Positions 42,917-53,100 of a stretch of DNA of 64,000 bases are shown one piece after another. The translations under genes and the position numbers were made by a program. How positions within the stretch are numbered: the first letter of the stretch is position 1; each line of letters opens with the position of its first letter. The stretch lies in NCBI RefSeq assembly GCF_020172685.1, contig NZ_CP083986.1, forward strand, positions 212,456 through 276,455, read 5' to 3'. Below the pieces are notes generated by a model that searched no databases, had not been told where the DNA came from, and saw only the letters and a list, made by a program, of their open reading frames with translations. Source of the DNA: [Mycobacterium] nativiensis (GTDB taxonomy: Bacteria; Actinomycetota; Actinomycetes; Mycobacteriales; Mycobacteriaceae).

Positions 42917-43825
42917 ATGGCGACAAGCGCGGAAATGCAGCAGGTAGAGCGGCCTGTGGGTGCGTCGCCGGACCCGCGGCGCCGTCGAGCCCCTAGGCAG
43001 CATCGCGGCGGTGATCTTGCCGACGGCATGTTCGGCCTGTCGCTGATGGCCGGCTCGGCGAACGTGATCATGCAGTTGGCGCGCCCGGGCGTGGGCTACG
43101 GCGTACTGGAGAGCACTGTCGACAGCGGCCGCGCCGACCTGCATCCGTTCAAGCGGGCCCGCACCACCATCGGTTACCTGGCGGTGGTCGCGCTGGGCAA
43201 TGAGGTCGAACAGCGGGCGTTCCGCAAGGCGGTCGACGGGTCCCACCGGCAGGTCCGCTCCGGCACGGACAGCCCGGTGAAGTACAACGCCTTCGATCCG
43301 GAACTGCAGCTGTGGGTGGCGGCCTGTCTGTACAAAGGTTCGGTCGACCTCTACCGGATGTTCTACGGCGAGATGGACGACGACGAAGCCGAACGGCACT
43401 ACCAGGAAGCCAAGGCCTTCGGCACCACGTTGCAGATGCGCCCCGAGATGTGGCCACCGAATCGGGACGCGTTCGACACATACTGGCAGGAGCAGCTCGA
43501 CACCAACATCGGTATCGACGGTCCCGTCCAGAAGTACCTGTATGGGATCGCCGCGGTCCGGATGCGCGGGGTGACGTTGCCCGGACCGCTGCACAAGCTG
43601 GTCGAGGCGCCGATGTTGTTCATCACGACCGGCTTTCTGCCGCAACGGTTTCGCGATGAGATGCGGCTGCCGTGGGACGCCGCCAAGCAGCGCCAGTTCG
43701 ACGCGATGATCGCCGCGCTGCGGATGGTCAACAATCTCACCCCGGGGCCGCTGCGGCGGTTTCCGTTCAATGCATTGATGTGGGACATGCGCTGGCGGAT
43801 GCGGACCGGGCGCCCTCTGGTGTGA
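42917..43825 (+). CDS. DUF2236/MpaB-like oxygenase family protein (Rv0276 type)
   Basis: A 302-aa mostly helical protein of the MpaB/latex-clearing-protein superfamily (DUF2236). Useful landmarks are FGLSLMAGSANVIMQLARPGVG, the heme-pocket-like RARTTIGYLAVVALG, and YNAFDPELQLWVAACLYKGS. Characterised relatives bind heme b and cleave or oxidise isoprenoids, but many mycobacterial paralogues lack a known substrate. The ATG at 42917 has an AGGTGGG site. It is convergent with selB, 16 bp away. Confidence 0.8.
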   Translation: MATSAEMQQVERPVGASPDPRRRRAPRQHRGGDLADGMFGLSLMAGSANVIMQLARPGVGYGVLESTVDSGRADLHPFKRARTTIGYLAVVALGNEVEQRAFRKAVDGSHRQVRSGTDSPVKYNAFDPELQLWVAACLYKGSVDLYRMFYGEMDDDEAERHYQEAKAFGTTLQMRPEMWPPNRDAFDTYWQEQLDTNIGIDGPVQKYLYGIAAVRMRGVTLPGPLHKLVEAPMLFITTGFLPQRFRDEMRLPWDAAKQRQFDAMIAALRMVNNLTPGPLRRFPFNALMWDMRWRMRTGRPLV

Positions 43826-43841
43826 GTGCGGCGCCGACAGT

Positions 43842-45644
43842 TCAGCGCACCACTTCCCGCTGGACCGCATCGATCCGCCGGGTCCAGCCACGCGCGTCGA
43901 GGTACTCCAGCAGCGGGATCATCACCCGCCGGGTGGTGTTCAGGGCCTGGCGGGCCGCGCTCGCGGTGAACGGCTGATCCAGCCGGGCCAGCTCACGCAT
44001 CGCCAGTGCAGGCGCAGTCGGCAGCAACACCAGCCCATCGCGCAGCCGCAGCAACCGACCGGCTCGCTCGGCTGCGGCCAACTCGCGGATGCCCAGGCGT
44101 AGCGCGGCCAGGTCGTCGGCCTCCGGGGCGTGGAACGGGGCTGCCGCCAGCCGGGTCTCCAGTTCGGCCACCGCGGTTTCGGCCGGGCCGAGATCGGTAC
44201 CGGTACCGGGAAGCCGGATCACGCCGTCGTGCTGCTCCAGCCCGGAGCCATGCACCACCTCGTCGAGCAGCGCAGGATCGGGGAGTGCGAGAAGATCAGT
44301 GGCCGCGCCTCGGGACAGTCCGGCGGCCAACGGGTTTCGCTCCTGCAGCTCGCGCACGGCGGACTGCAACCGCTCCTGCCAGGACCGGTACGTCGCGGCA
44401 TGCACCCACCAGCCTCGGATCGCCTTCACCTCGGCCGGCGCCGGCGGAAGGCGGTATCCGAGCAGCCGCAGGTGCCGCTGCGACACCGCACCCCGGCGTT
44501 GCGTCTCGGCGAGCACCCGGCGGGGCAGGTCGGCCGGATCGGTGTCGGCGAGGACGGCGGCACGGCGGGCCGCGTCGCCACGGCGCCGTAGGTCAGGCGG
44601 GTCGGCGTCGAGCACCACCACCCCGCCCAGCACGCTGCGGGTCCCGGGATCGCGCAGGAGTAGGTGATCGGAGAACGCCAGCGGCAAGGGATGTTCCAGC
44701 GTGAGACGGGCGTGTTCGGCGTCCAGGCGGCGCAGCCGGGCCGGCATCGCGGTGGTGCCGACATGGACGGTGAGGTGTTCGGGGGCCGCCGTCAGCGCAG
44801 CGCCGGTATGGCGCTGCACGTCGACGGCCGTGGTGGTGAGCCACTCGTCGGGGCGGACCAGTGCGCCACCGCGGCGTGCGTCGCCGGCGGACACCCCCCG
44901 CAGGTTGACCGCCACCCGGGCCGTGGGTCCGATCGACGAGTGCGGCTCGCCGCAGCTCTGCAGCCCGCGAACCACCACCGCGCGGGCCGAGCCGCGATCC
45001 AGCAACTGCAGGTGATCTCCGACGGCCAGGGTTCCCCCGGTCAGGGTGCCGGTCACCACCGTCCCCGCGCCGGTGATGGTGAAGGACCGATCGACCCACA
45101 GCCGGAGCCGGCCGTCGACCTGTGGGCTCGGCGCGCCGGCCAGCACGTCGTCGAGAACGGACCGCAGCGTGTCCAGTCCGGTCCCGTCGGCCGCCGACAC
45201 CGTGACGATCGGTGCCGCGGCCAGGCCGGTGCCCGCCAGCTCGGCTCGGACCTGCTCCGACACCTCGCCGACCCGCTCGACGCTGGCCCGGTCGGATCGG
45301 GTGAGCACCACCAACCCATGTGAAATCCCCAGGGCGGCAATGGCATCGCGATGGTCACCGGATTGCGCGCACCAACCCTCATCGGCGGCGACCACGAAGC
45401 ACACCACCGAGGCCGGCCCCAGCCCGGCCAGGGTGTTGGGCAGAAACCGTTCGTGGCCCGGCACGTCGACGAACGCCACCTGCCGCCCCGAGGGCAGGGC
45501 GGTCCAGGCGAACCCGAGATCGATGGTGAGTCCGCGGCGTCGCTCCTCGGCCCACCGGTCGGGTTCCATACCGGTCAGCGCCCGCACCAGGGTGGATTTG
45601 CCGTGGTCGACGTGGCCGGCGGTGGCGACGACGAACACGTTCAC
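43842..45644 (-). CDS. selB: Selenocysteine-specific elongation factor SelB
   Basis: A 600-aa translation GTPase that carries Sec-tRNA to the ribosome at a UGA marked by a SECIS hairpin. G1 AGHVDHGKS is at 9-17, G3 DVPGHE near 60 and LTRSD (G4) near 114. EF-Tu-like domains II and III follow, then winged-helix repeats at about 400-600 that bind the SECIS; the end reads TRRIDAVQREVVR. Its ATG overlaps the selA stop by 4 bp. The tRNA-Sec and selA lie upstream on the same strand. The target is the formate dehydrogenase 5 kb away. Confidence 0.95.
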   Translation of the reverse strand: MNVFVVATAGHVDHGKSTLVRALTGMEPDRWAEERRRGLTIDLGFAWTALPSGRQVAFVDVPGHERFLPNTLAGLGPASVVCFVVAADEGWCAQSGDHRDAIAALGISHGLVVLTRSDRASVERVGEVSEQVRAELAGTGLAAAPIVTVSAADGTGLDTLRSVLDDVLAGAPSPQVDGRLRLWVDRSFTITGAGTVVTGTLTGGTLAVGDHLQLLDRGSARAVVVRGLQSCGEPHSSIGPTARVAVNLRGVSAGDARRGGALVRPDEWLTTTAVDVQRHTGAALTAAPEHLTVHVGTTAMPARLRRLDAEHARLTLEHPLPLAFSDHLLLRDPGTRSVLGGVVVLDADPPDLRRRGDAARRAAVLADTDPADLPRRVLAETQRRGAVSQRHLRLLGYRLPPAPAEVKAIRGWWVHAATYRSWQERLQSAVRELQERNPLAAGLSRGAATDLLALPDPALLDEVVHGSGLEQHDGVIRLPGTGTDLGPAETAVAELETRLAAAPFHAPEADDLAALRLGIRELAAAERAGRLLRLRDGLVLLPTAPALAMRELARLDQPFTASAARQALNTTRRVMIPLLEYLDARGWTRRIDAVQREVVR

Positions 45645-46948
45645 CCGATCCGGGCGAGGGCCGTGCGCACCGCGGCCAGCAGCCGCTCGTCGTCGGCTTC
45701 GGGCACGCAGCGCAGATCGAGCAGGCAGGCTCCGTCATGTACGCGGGGCAACACCGCGGGATCACCGGTGCGCAGCGGCGCGGCCACCGCCTCGGGCAGC
45801 CGGACTGCCCAGCCCGGCAGTAGAACTCCGGGGGCGCCGCCGCCGCCGACGCGGCCGTCGTGGGCGATGACGGTGGCGTCGACCGCGTCGGCCAGCCGCT
45901 CCGCGCGGACGCGCAACAGCGCCGGGTCGGCATGCAGCGCCCGGGTCACCGGGGAAGCGGCGCCGGAGACGGTGGCTTCCAACGCGGCGAGCGTGAGCTT
46001 GTCGGCGCGCACCGCCCGGGCCAACGGGTGCCGGGCCAGCCGGGCCACGATCTCGGTGCGGCCCAGCACCATGCCGGCCTGCGGCCCACCGAGCAACTTG
46101 TCCCCGCTGGCGGTGATCATGTCGGCGCCGTCGGTCAGGGCGGTGGCCGCATCCGGCTCGTCGGGCAACAGCGCATCGGGGGCCAGCAGTCCGCTGCCCA
46201 GGTCGGCCACCAGAGGCACCGCGTATTCGCTTGCCAGCGGACGTAGTTCACGCAGCCCGACGGCGGCGGTGAACCCGTGCACGGCGAAGTTGCTGGGATG
46301 CACCTTGAGGATGCAGCCGGTCTGCGGTCCGAGGACCTCGGCGTAGTCACGCAGGTGGGTGCGGTTGGTGGTGCCCACTTCGCGCAGCATCGCGCCGGTG
46401 GATGCGATCAGGTCCGGCAGCCGGAACCCGGCACCGATCTCGATCAGCTCACCGCGGCTGACCACCACCTCCTTGCCCGCGGCCAGCGCGGTGGTGGCCA
46501 GCACCAGCGCGGCGGCACCGTTGTTGACCACCAGGGCGTCCTCGGCGGCCGGGCAGGCCGCCAGCAGTGCGGCCCGCGCCGCGACGCCGCGTTTGGAGCG
46601 GGCGCCGGTGCCCAGGTCCAGTTCGACGTCGACGTAGCCGCCGGCCGCCACCAGGGCCTCGATTGCGGCCGCCGACAACGGCGCCCGGCCCAGGTTGGTG
46701 TGCACCACCACCCCGGTGGCGTTGAGCACGGGCCGCAGCGTGGTCCCGGCGTGGGCCGAAAGAGTCTCCACCACTACGGTTGCGACCTGCTCGGGTGCGA
46801 GTTCGCCGCGACGTGCCCGGTCCTGGGCGTCGCGTACCAGGCCGCGGACGACATGTTCGCCGAGCCGGGTGCGGGCCGCTGCGATGCTGGGCAGCATCAG
46901 CAGCGCGTCGGTGCGCGGAATGGCGCGGCGCGGGTCGACCTCGTTCAC
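45641..46948 (-). CDS. selA: L-seryl-tRNA(Sec) selenium transferase SelA
   Basis: A 435-aa PLP enzyme that turns Ser-tRNA-Sec into Sec-tRNA-Sec with selenophosphate. The bacterial SelA motifs are clear: PVLNATGVVVHTNLGRAPLS at about 75-95, NNGAAALVL near 143, EVGTTNRTHL near 190, and the PLP lysine in ASGDKLLGGPQAG near 263. The GTG at 46948 has a GAGGAGG site; the longer reading from 47020 would run through the tRNA gene. It is followed by selB with a 4-bp overlap. Confidence 0.95.
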   Translation of the reverse strand: MNEVDPRRAIPRTDALLMLPSIAAARTRLGEHVVRGLVRDAQDRARRGELAPEQVATVVVETLSAHAGTTLRPVLNATGVVVHTNLGRAPLSAAAIEALVAAGGYVDVELDLGTGARSKRGVAARAALLAACPAAEDALVVNNGAAALVLATTALAAGKEVVVSRGELIEIGAGFRLPDLIASTGAMLREVGTTNRTHLRDYAEVLGPQTGCILKVHPSNFAVHGFTAAVGLRELRPLASEYAVPLVADLGSGLLAPDALLPDEPDAATALTDGADMITASGDKLLGGPQAGMVLGRTEIVARLARHPLARAVRADKLTLAALEATVSGAASPVTRALHADPALLRVRAERLADAVDATVIAHDGRVGGGGAPGVLLPGWAVRLPEAVAAPLRTGDPAVLPRVHDGACLLDLRCVPEADDERLLAAVRTALARIG

Positions 46949-46971
46949 TGCACCTCCTCGACCCGTACCGG

Positions 46972-47063
46972 CGGAGGCGGACGGGAATCGAACCCGCCAG
47001 GCCGAGATGCTCGGCCTCACCGGTTTTGAAGACCGGGGAGCCCACCAGGACCCAGACGCCTCC
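46972..47063 (-). tRNA. selC: tRNA-Sec (anticodon UCA)
   Basis: The 92-base minus-strand gene begins GGAGGCG and ends CGCCTCCG. The anticodon arm is CCGGT-CTTCAAA-ACCGG with TCA at 47029-47027. The long variable arm AGGCCGAG-CAT-CTCGGCCT has an 8-bp stem. The T arm contains GGTTCGATTCC. The 3' CCA is not encoded (CCG follows). It lies 23 bases before the selA start and is probably co-transcribed with selA-selB. Confidence 0.95.
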
Positions 47064-47087
47064 CTGCATCGACGACGACGCGGTGAC

Positions 47088-47093
47088 TAGCCT
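47088..47093 (+). promoter_or_regulatory. -10 box of the leaderless selD promoter
   Basis: TAGCCT (TANNNT), six bases, then the ATG at 47100. Only 36 bp separate selD from the 5' end of the divergent tRNA-Sec gene, so the two promoters must overlap. Confidence 0.55.
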
Positions 47094-47099
47094 AAGCCG

Positions 47100-48089
47100 A
47101 TGGGCTCGGTGCAGGGCATTCGATTGACCGGTTACGCGCACGGCGGTGGTTGCGCATGCAAGATTCCGCCCGGTGAGTTGGAGGACGCGGTTCGCGGCCT
47201 GACCGGACAATCCGGGGACCGGGTGCTGGTCGGCCTCGACGACGGCGATGACGCGGCCGCCGTGTTGGTGCGCGATGACCTGGCGGTGTTGTCCACCGCA
47301 GACTTCTTCACCCCCGTTGTGGACGACGCCTACGACTGGGGGCGGATCGCGGCGGCCAACGCGCTGTCGGACATCTACGCGATGGGCGGAGACCCGGTGG
47401 TCGCCATCAACCTGGTCGGCTGGCCGCGCGAGACGTTGCCGTTGGAGCTGATGACCGAGGTGCTGCGCGGCGGATTGGCGGTGGCGCAGCAGGCCGGCTG
47501 CCCGGTGATCGGCGGGCACTCCATCGACGATCCGGAGCCGAAGTACGGGATGGCGGTCACCGGGGTGGCCGACCCGAACCGCCTGCTACGCAATGACGCC
47601 GCGCGGGCCGGCCTGCCACTGACCTTGACCAAACCGATCGGGGTGGGCCTGCTCAACAACCGGCACAAACGCACCGGCGAGGTCTTCGACGGGGCGATCG
47701 CGACCATGGTCGGGCTCAACCGTGACGCCGCTCGGGCCGCGTTGTCGCACGGGGTGCGGGCGGCCACCGACGTCACCGGGTTCGGTCTGCTCGGCCACCT
47801 CCACAAGATGTGCCGCGCGTCGGGGGTCGGCGCGGTGATCGACCGTGCGGCGGTGCCGATCATCGAAGGCGCGCATGCGGCGTTGCGTGACGGCTTCGTC
47901 TCCGGCGGCAGCCGCCGCAACCTGGACTGGGTCCGCCCGCACCTGCGCCCCGGGCCCGGGGTGACCGAGGATGACCTGCTGCTGCTGGCCGACGCGCAGA
48001 CCTCCGGTGGCCTGCTGGTCGTCGGCGAGCTGCCCGGGTATCCGGTGATCGGGCACACCGTGGCGGGAAGCGGAATCGAGGTGCGGTGA
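47100..48089 (+). CDS. selD: Selenide, water dikinase (selenophosphate synthase) SelD
   Basis: A 329-aa enzyme making selenophosphate from selenide and ATP. The active-site loop HGGGCACKIPPGEL (about 14-27) has Cys20 or Cys18 and Lys21, so this is a cysteine form and not a selenoprotein. The LVGLDDGDDAAAV metal site, STADFFTPVVDD, DVTGFGLLGHL near 228 and the C-terminal AQTSGGLLV confirm the family. It starts at an ATG with an adjacent -10 box. It is divergent from the selC-selA-selB unit. Confidence 0.95.
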   Translation: MGSVQGIRLTGYAHGGGCACKIPPGELEDAVRGLTGQSGDRVLVGLDDGDDAAAVLVRDDLAVLSTADFFTPVVDDAYDWGRIAAANALSDIYAMGGDPVVAINLVGWPRETLPLELMTEVLRGGLAVAQQAGCPVIGGHSIDDPEPKYGMAVTGVADPNRLLRNDAARAGLPLTLTKPIGVGLLNNRHKRTGEVFDGAIATMVGLNRDAARAALSHGVRAATDVTGFGLLGHLHKMCRASGVGAVIDRAAVPIIEGAHAALRDGFVSGGSRRNLDWVRPHLRPGPGVTEDDLLLLADAQTSGGLLVVGELPGYPVIGHTVAGSGIEVR

Positions 48090-48175
48090 GCGACAAGGGA
48101 CATCGTCGGCACTGCAGCCCGGATGACCCGCAGTACGAGATCAGGGCGCGCCGGGCGCCTACCCCGCCGTGGTGA
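48086..48175 (+). CDS. Possible 29-aa small ORF overlapping selD
   Basis: A GTG overlaps the selD stop (GTGA) and opens a frame of 29 codons, rich in His, Arg and Pro (KGHRRHCSPDDPQYEIRARR). It runs 17 bp into the convergent nrfD-like gene. The coupling geometry is that of a real overlap gene, but nothing else supports expression. Confidence 0.2.
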   Translation: MSDKGHRRHCSPDDPQYEIRARRAPTPPW

Positions 48176-49199
48176 TCGAATCCCAGGTGATGCCCGCCGC
48201 CCGGCGGGCTGCCAGCCGGCGCTTCTGCGGCTCGATGGTGTAGCGCGGGTCCTTGGCCGAGGCGATGCCGGCCTCGAACACCCCGAACCGGGTCAGCGCC
48301 GACGCGGCCAGCAACGCGACCCCCGACAACGCCGCCACCACGCGGTTCCGCCCGCCCAGCAGCGCACCGATCCCGCCGGCCACCGCCAGGCGTTCACTGG
48401 CGCGCAGCATCGCCCCGGCCCGGCCGTCATGCAGCGGCTCGGCGGCGATCGGGTCCATCCGCTGTTCCATGAGACGCGTGGCGAGCAGATCACCGATGAC
48501 CCCGAGCACCGCCAATCGCCGAGCCGGACCGGCCTGGGCCACCGGCGTGGTGAGCATCGCCAGCCCGCCGGAGGCCAGGCTCGCCGAGCTGACGAACACG
48601 AACGGCAGGTCTCGGTGCGCGCCGTGCCAGGTCGGGGTTGCGGTGTCGCCCAGCAGCACCGCAGTGTACACGGCCAGCGGCGCCGCGAACACCGCGGCCT
48701 CCAAGCCGGCCGGCCCCTCGACGGCGCGCAGTACGCCGCGCAGTGGGCCCAGCGGCAGCCGTTCGCCGGTGAGCCGGTCGACCTCCGCGGCGGCGGCCAC
48801 CCCGGCGCCGGTGCTGAACGCCGACAGAATCCATGACCCCAGGCTCATCGGGGAGGTGAGCTTGATGGTGCGCAGCATGTTGAAGAACCGCTCCGGGCGG
48901 CCGAGGTCGCTGATCAGGGCCGCAGCGCTGAGCATCACCGCCCCCAGGGCCGCGAGCCGGGAATTGCGCCGCAACACCGGCCGGCCGGTCAGCTGCGCCC
49001 CGGCGGCCAGCAGTCCGGAGCCGCCGGCGAGGCCGCCGAGGAACAGATACGCGGCGATCTCATGTGACCACGGCGCGGGCTTGACCACCGGCCGCCCGTA
49101 GTAGGAGGTGAACTGCACATCGGGGACCATCGGCATTTCCCGGCCGCCGTCACCACCACCCCGGCGGCGGCGCCGGCGGGGCTCCTGCGCAGTGCTCAC
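48159..49199 (-). CDS. NrfD-like membrane subunit of formate dehydrogenase
   Basis: A 346-aa polytopic protein of the NrfD/PsrC family with about eight hydrophobic segments after an Arg-rich N-terminus (RRRRRRGG). The family segment EIAAYLFLGGLAGGSGLLA is near 46-65 and FNMLRTIKLTSPMSLGSWIL near 106-125. It should anchor the dehydrogenase and pass electrons to menaquinone, taking the place of the cytochrome b subunit of E. coli Fdn. Its start overlaps the fdhB stop by 4 bp. It is the last gene of the fdh operon and convergent with selD. Confidence 0.87.
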   Translation of the reverse strand: MSTAQEPRRRRRRGGGDGGREMPMVPDVQFTSYYGRPVVKPAPWSHEIAAYLFLGGLAGGSGLLAAGAQLTGRPVLRRNSRLAALGAVMLSAAALISDLGRPERFFNMLRTIKLTSPMSLGSWILSAFSTGAGVAAAAEVDRLTGERLPLGPLRGVLRAVEGPAGLEAAVFAAPLAVYTAVLLGDTATPTWHGAHRDLPFVFVSSASLASGGLAMLTTPVAQAGPARRLAVLGVIGDLLATRLMEQRMDPIAAEPLHDGRAGAMLRASERLAVAGGIGALLGGRNRVVAALSGVALLAASALTRFGVFEAGIASAKDPRYTIEPQKRRLAARRAAGITWDSITTAG

Positions 49200-50161
49200 C
49201 GGCGCCTCCCCACAAATGCGAGCGCCGCCGCGCCGATCATCCCCGCGGCGGCCAGCGCCGACCGCTTGAACATCGCCGGCAGGTCCGCGGTGCCCACCCG
49301 AGGATCCGGTGGCAGGCCGTACACCTCCGGCTCGTCGAGCAGTAGGAAGACCGAGCCGGTGCCTCCGACCCCGTCGTTCTCATTGGCGCCGTAGAGCCGG
49401 GCCTCGGTGCGGCCCTGCGCGTGCATCCGGGCCACCCGCTCGCGGCCTTCGGCGACCAGGTCATCGTGATCGCCGAACTTGATCGACTCGGTCGGACAGG
49501 TTTTCGCGCAGGCCGGAACTTCGCCGTCGACCAGCCGGTCGTAGCACATGGTGCACTTTTGGGCGATTCCAGCGTTGGGTACCCCGGGCTCGGCCCCCCG
49601 GGCCGACTTCGGCGCGGCCGTGCCGTCGGTGCGGCGCTCGATCACCCCGAACGGGCAGGCCGGCACACAGTTGCCGCAGCCGTTGCAGACGTCATCCTGC
49701 ACCACCACCGTGCCGAACTCGGTGCGAAACAGCGCACCCGTCGGGCACACGTCCAGGCACCCGGCGTGCGTGCAGTGCTTGCAGACATCCGAGGCCATCA
49801 GCCAGCGGAACTGATCGGTGTCGGGCGGGGTCAGATCCGGTGCCGCACCGGGCATTTTCGGCATCCCCAGGTCGATGAGTTGCCGTCCGCTCTCGCGTGC
49901 CGCAGCGATGGCGTCTTGGCCTTGCTCGATGAACGCCACGTGTCGCCAGGTGTTGGCGCCCAGCGCGCCGGTGTTGTCGTACGACGACCCGAGCAGCTCC
50001 AGATCACCGTCGGCTGGGTTGTGGTTCCACTCCTTGCAGGCCACCTCGCAGGCCTTGCAGCCGATGCAGATCGAGGTGTCGGTGAGGAACCCCTTGCGCG
50101 GGTGGTGCGGTGACCACCCGGCGTCGGCGGCGGGGTCGGTCGGTCCGGACAGTTGGCCCAT
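49196..50161 (-). CDS. fdhB: Formate dehydrogenase iron-sulfur subunit FdhB
   Basis: A 321-aa electron-transfer subunit with four [4Fe-4S] clusters. The first motif is CIGCKACEVACKEW (Cys32, 35, 38, 42). It is followed by CKHCTHAGCLDVCP near 136, CNGCGNCVPACPFG near 165 and CTMCYDRL...CAKTCP near 208-228. A single hydrophobic segment near the C-terminus (ALAAAGMIGAAALAFVG) fits a membrane-anchored beta subunit. The ATG at 50161 overlaps the fdhA stop (TGATG); the extra 41 codons upstream are read from fdhA. It passes electrons from FdhA to the NrfD-like protein. Confidence 0.92.
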   Translation of the reverse strand: MGQLSGPTDPAADAGWSPHHPRKGFLTDTSICIGCKACEVACKEWNHNPADGDLELLGSSYDNTGALGANTWRHVAFIEQGQDAIAAARESGRQLIDLGMPKMPGAAPDLTPPDTDQFRWLMASDVCKHCTHAGCLDVCPTGALFRTEFGTVVVQDDVCNGCGNCVPACPFGVIERRTDGTAAPKSARGAEPGVPNAGIAQKCTMCYDRLVDGEVPACAKTCPTESIKFGDHDDLVAEGRERVARMHAQGRTEARLYGANENDGVGGTGSVFLLLDEPEVYGLPPDPRVGTADLPAMFKRSALAAAGMIGAAALAFVGRRR

Positions 50162-53100
50162 CAGTCCCGCCTTTCCGGATCGGTGTTGCCGGTCTCCGGT
50201 GTTGCCCCGGAGCGGCTTTGGTACTCGGCGACCAGCCGCAACAATGCCTCGCCGTGCGGCCGCCGGCCCGGCCGGATGTCGCACGAGCCGGCCTTGGACT
50301 CCTGGATCTGCACGTTGGGGTCCAGTGTCACCCCGAGCAGGTCGTTGGCGGCGTCTCCGCTGACCACCGCATCGCCGCCGACCCCCCAGTGGTAGGGCAG
50401 GCCGATCTGGTGCACGGTGTGTCCGCCCACCACCAGCGGCGTCATCCGATCGGTCACCAGCACCCGCGCCTCGATCGCCGCGCGCGGCGAGATGATGGTG
50501 GCCCAGCCGTAGTTCTCCAGGCCCCGTTCGGCGGCCAGCGCCGGCGACACCTCGCAGAACATCTCCGGCTGCAGCTCGGCCAGGTAAGGCAACCAGCGGC
50601 TCATCCCGCCGGCGGTGTGGTGCTCGGTCAGCCGATACGTGGTGAACACGTACGGGTAGACATCCGCACCCGGCTCGCCGGCGCTGGGGGCCGACAGATT
50701 GTCCTTGCGGGGGAACGTGATTCGAGCCGGATTGCGCTGCTGGGCATGCAGCGCGTTGACCACCGGCGACTCCTGCGGTTCGTAATGCGTCGGCAGCGGT
50801 CCGTCGACGACACCCTTCGGCGCGAACAGCCAGCCCTTGCCGTCGGGCTGCATCACGAACGGGTCGTCACCGGCCAGCGCGGCCACCCCGCCCAGTGCCG
50901 GGTCGCCCGGCGAACCCGGGGCGCGGTCGATCACGAAGTCGGGCACGTCATCGCCCACCCAGCGGCCCAACTCGGCATCCCACCAGATGTATTTCTTGCG
51001 CTCGCTCCACGGCTGTCCGGCCGGGTCGGCGGAGGCCCGGTTGTACAGGATCCGGCGATCAGCCGGCCAGGCCCAGCCCCATTCGGACTGGGTGCGGCCT
51101 GAGCCTCCGTGGGGCGTCCGGCGGGCAGCCTGGTTGACCCCACCGGCGTACACGCCGCTGTAGATCCAGCAGCCCGCGGCGGTGGACCCGTCGGCGCGCA
51201 GCTCGGTGAACCCCGACAGGCACCGGCCGGCGTCGTCACCGGTCAGCTGGTGACCGTTGATCTCGGCCAGCACGAACTGCGGATCGGGATCGCCGTGCTC
51301 ATCGACGGGATAGTCCCAGACCAGATCCAGCAGCGGCCGGTCGCGCGGATCGGTGGACCCGGCCAGCTTGGCCCGGATCCGGTTGCCCAGCTCGATGAAG
51401 AACTGCAACTCGCTGATGGCCTCGCCCGGCGGCTGCACGGCCTGGTGGCGCCACTGCAGCAGCCGCTGGGTCTGGGTGAACGTCCCGGCCTTCTCCACGT
51501 GGCTGGCCGCCGGCAGGAAGAACACCTCAGTCTCGTTGTCTTCGGCGCGCAGTTCACCGGAGGCGATCTCCGGGCCGTCCTTCCACCAGGTGGCGGACTC
51601 GATCAGGTTCAGATCGCGCACCACCAGCCACTTCAGGTGCGACATGCCCAGACGCTGCTGGCGCCCGTTGGCCGAGCCGACGGCCGGGTTCTGGCCGAGC
51701 AGGAAATACCCCTGCACTTCGCCGTCGAGCATCCCGGTCACGGTCTGGTAGGTGCCGTGCGCCCCGGTCAGCCGGGGCAGATAGTCATAGGCCCAGTCGT
51801 TGTCGGCACGCGCGGTCTCGCCCCACCAGGCCTTGAGCAGGCTCACCGTGTAGGCGTCGGCGTTCGCCCAGAACCCCTTCTGTCCCTTGGGTGCCACCGC
51901 ATCCAGATAGTCCGTCAGCGTGTCGTGCCTGCCGGCCCGCGGCATCGGCAAATAGCCGGGCAGCATGTCGAACAGGGTGGGGATATCGGTCGAACCCTGG
52001 ATGCTGGCGTGCCCGCGCAGGGCCATGATGCCGCCGCCCGGCCGGCCCACGTTGCCCAGCAGCAACTGCAGGATCGCCGCGGTGCGGATGTACTGGGCGC
52101 CCAGGGTGTGCTGGGTCCAGCCCACCGCGTAGGCGAAACAGGTGGTGCGCTCCCGTCCGGAGTTGGCCGTGATGGCGGCGGCCAGATAGTCGAATGCGCT
52201 CCCGTCGATACCGCACACCTCGCGCACCATCTCGCGGGTATAGCGGGCGTAGTGCCGCTTGAGGATCTGGAACACCGTCCGCGGGTGCTGCAGGGTTGCA
52301 TCGGTGACCGGGGCGCGGCTCTCGTCACATTGATACGCCCAACTCGACGGGTCGTAGCTGCCGGTTGCCGGGTCGAAGCCGGAGAACAGTCCGTGCAGGT
52401 CCTCGGTGTCGCGGAAATCCTCACCGACCAGCGTCGCGGCGTTGGTGTAGGCCAGCACGTAGTCGTGGAACCACAGGTCTTCGGTGAGGATGTGGTTGAT
52501 CAACGCGCCCAGCAGCACCACGTCGGACCCGGCCCGGATCGGAATGTGCTTGTCGCACACCGCCGAGGTGCGGGTGAACCGCGGGTCGACGTGGATCACC
52601 ACCGCACCGCGGGCCTTGGCCTCGGCCACCCACTGAAAGCCCACCGGATGGCATTCGGCCATGTTGGAGCCCTGGATGACAATGCAGTCGGCATTGGCCA
52701 TGTCCTGCAGGAATTGCGTCGCCCCACCGCGACCGAAGGAGGCTCCCAGACCGGGAACCGTGGCGGAGTGTCAAATACGAGCTTGGTTATCGATCTGTAT
52801 GACGCCGGCCGCGGTGAAGAGTTTCTTGATGACGTAGTTCTCTTCGTTGTCCAGCGTTGCCCCGCCCAGCGAGGCGATGCCCATCGTGCGCCGCAGTGGC
52901 CGGCCGTCGGCGTCACTGTCCTGCCAGGTGTCCCGCCGCGACTCGATGAACCGGTCGGCCACCATGTCGATCGCGGTGTCGAGCTCCAGCGGCTGCCAGT
53001 CGGTGGCCCGAGGCGCTCGGTAGAGCACGGTGATCTGCCGGCCGGGGGAGTTGACCAACTGCTCGCTGGCCGCACCCTTGGGGCACAACCGTCCGCGGGA

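Noticed and set aside
52771..52773. Reading the fdhA TGA as a true stop and annotating FdhA as a pseudogene
   Set aside because: The frame is unbroken on both sides, the SECIS hairpin is at the right distance, and all Sec machinery is next to it.
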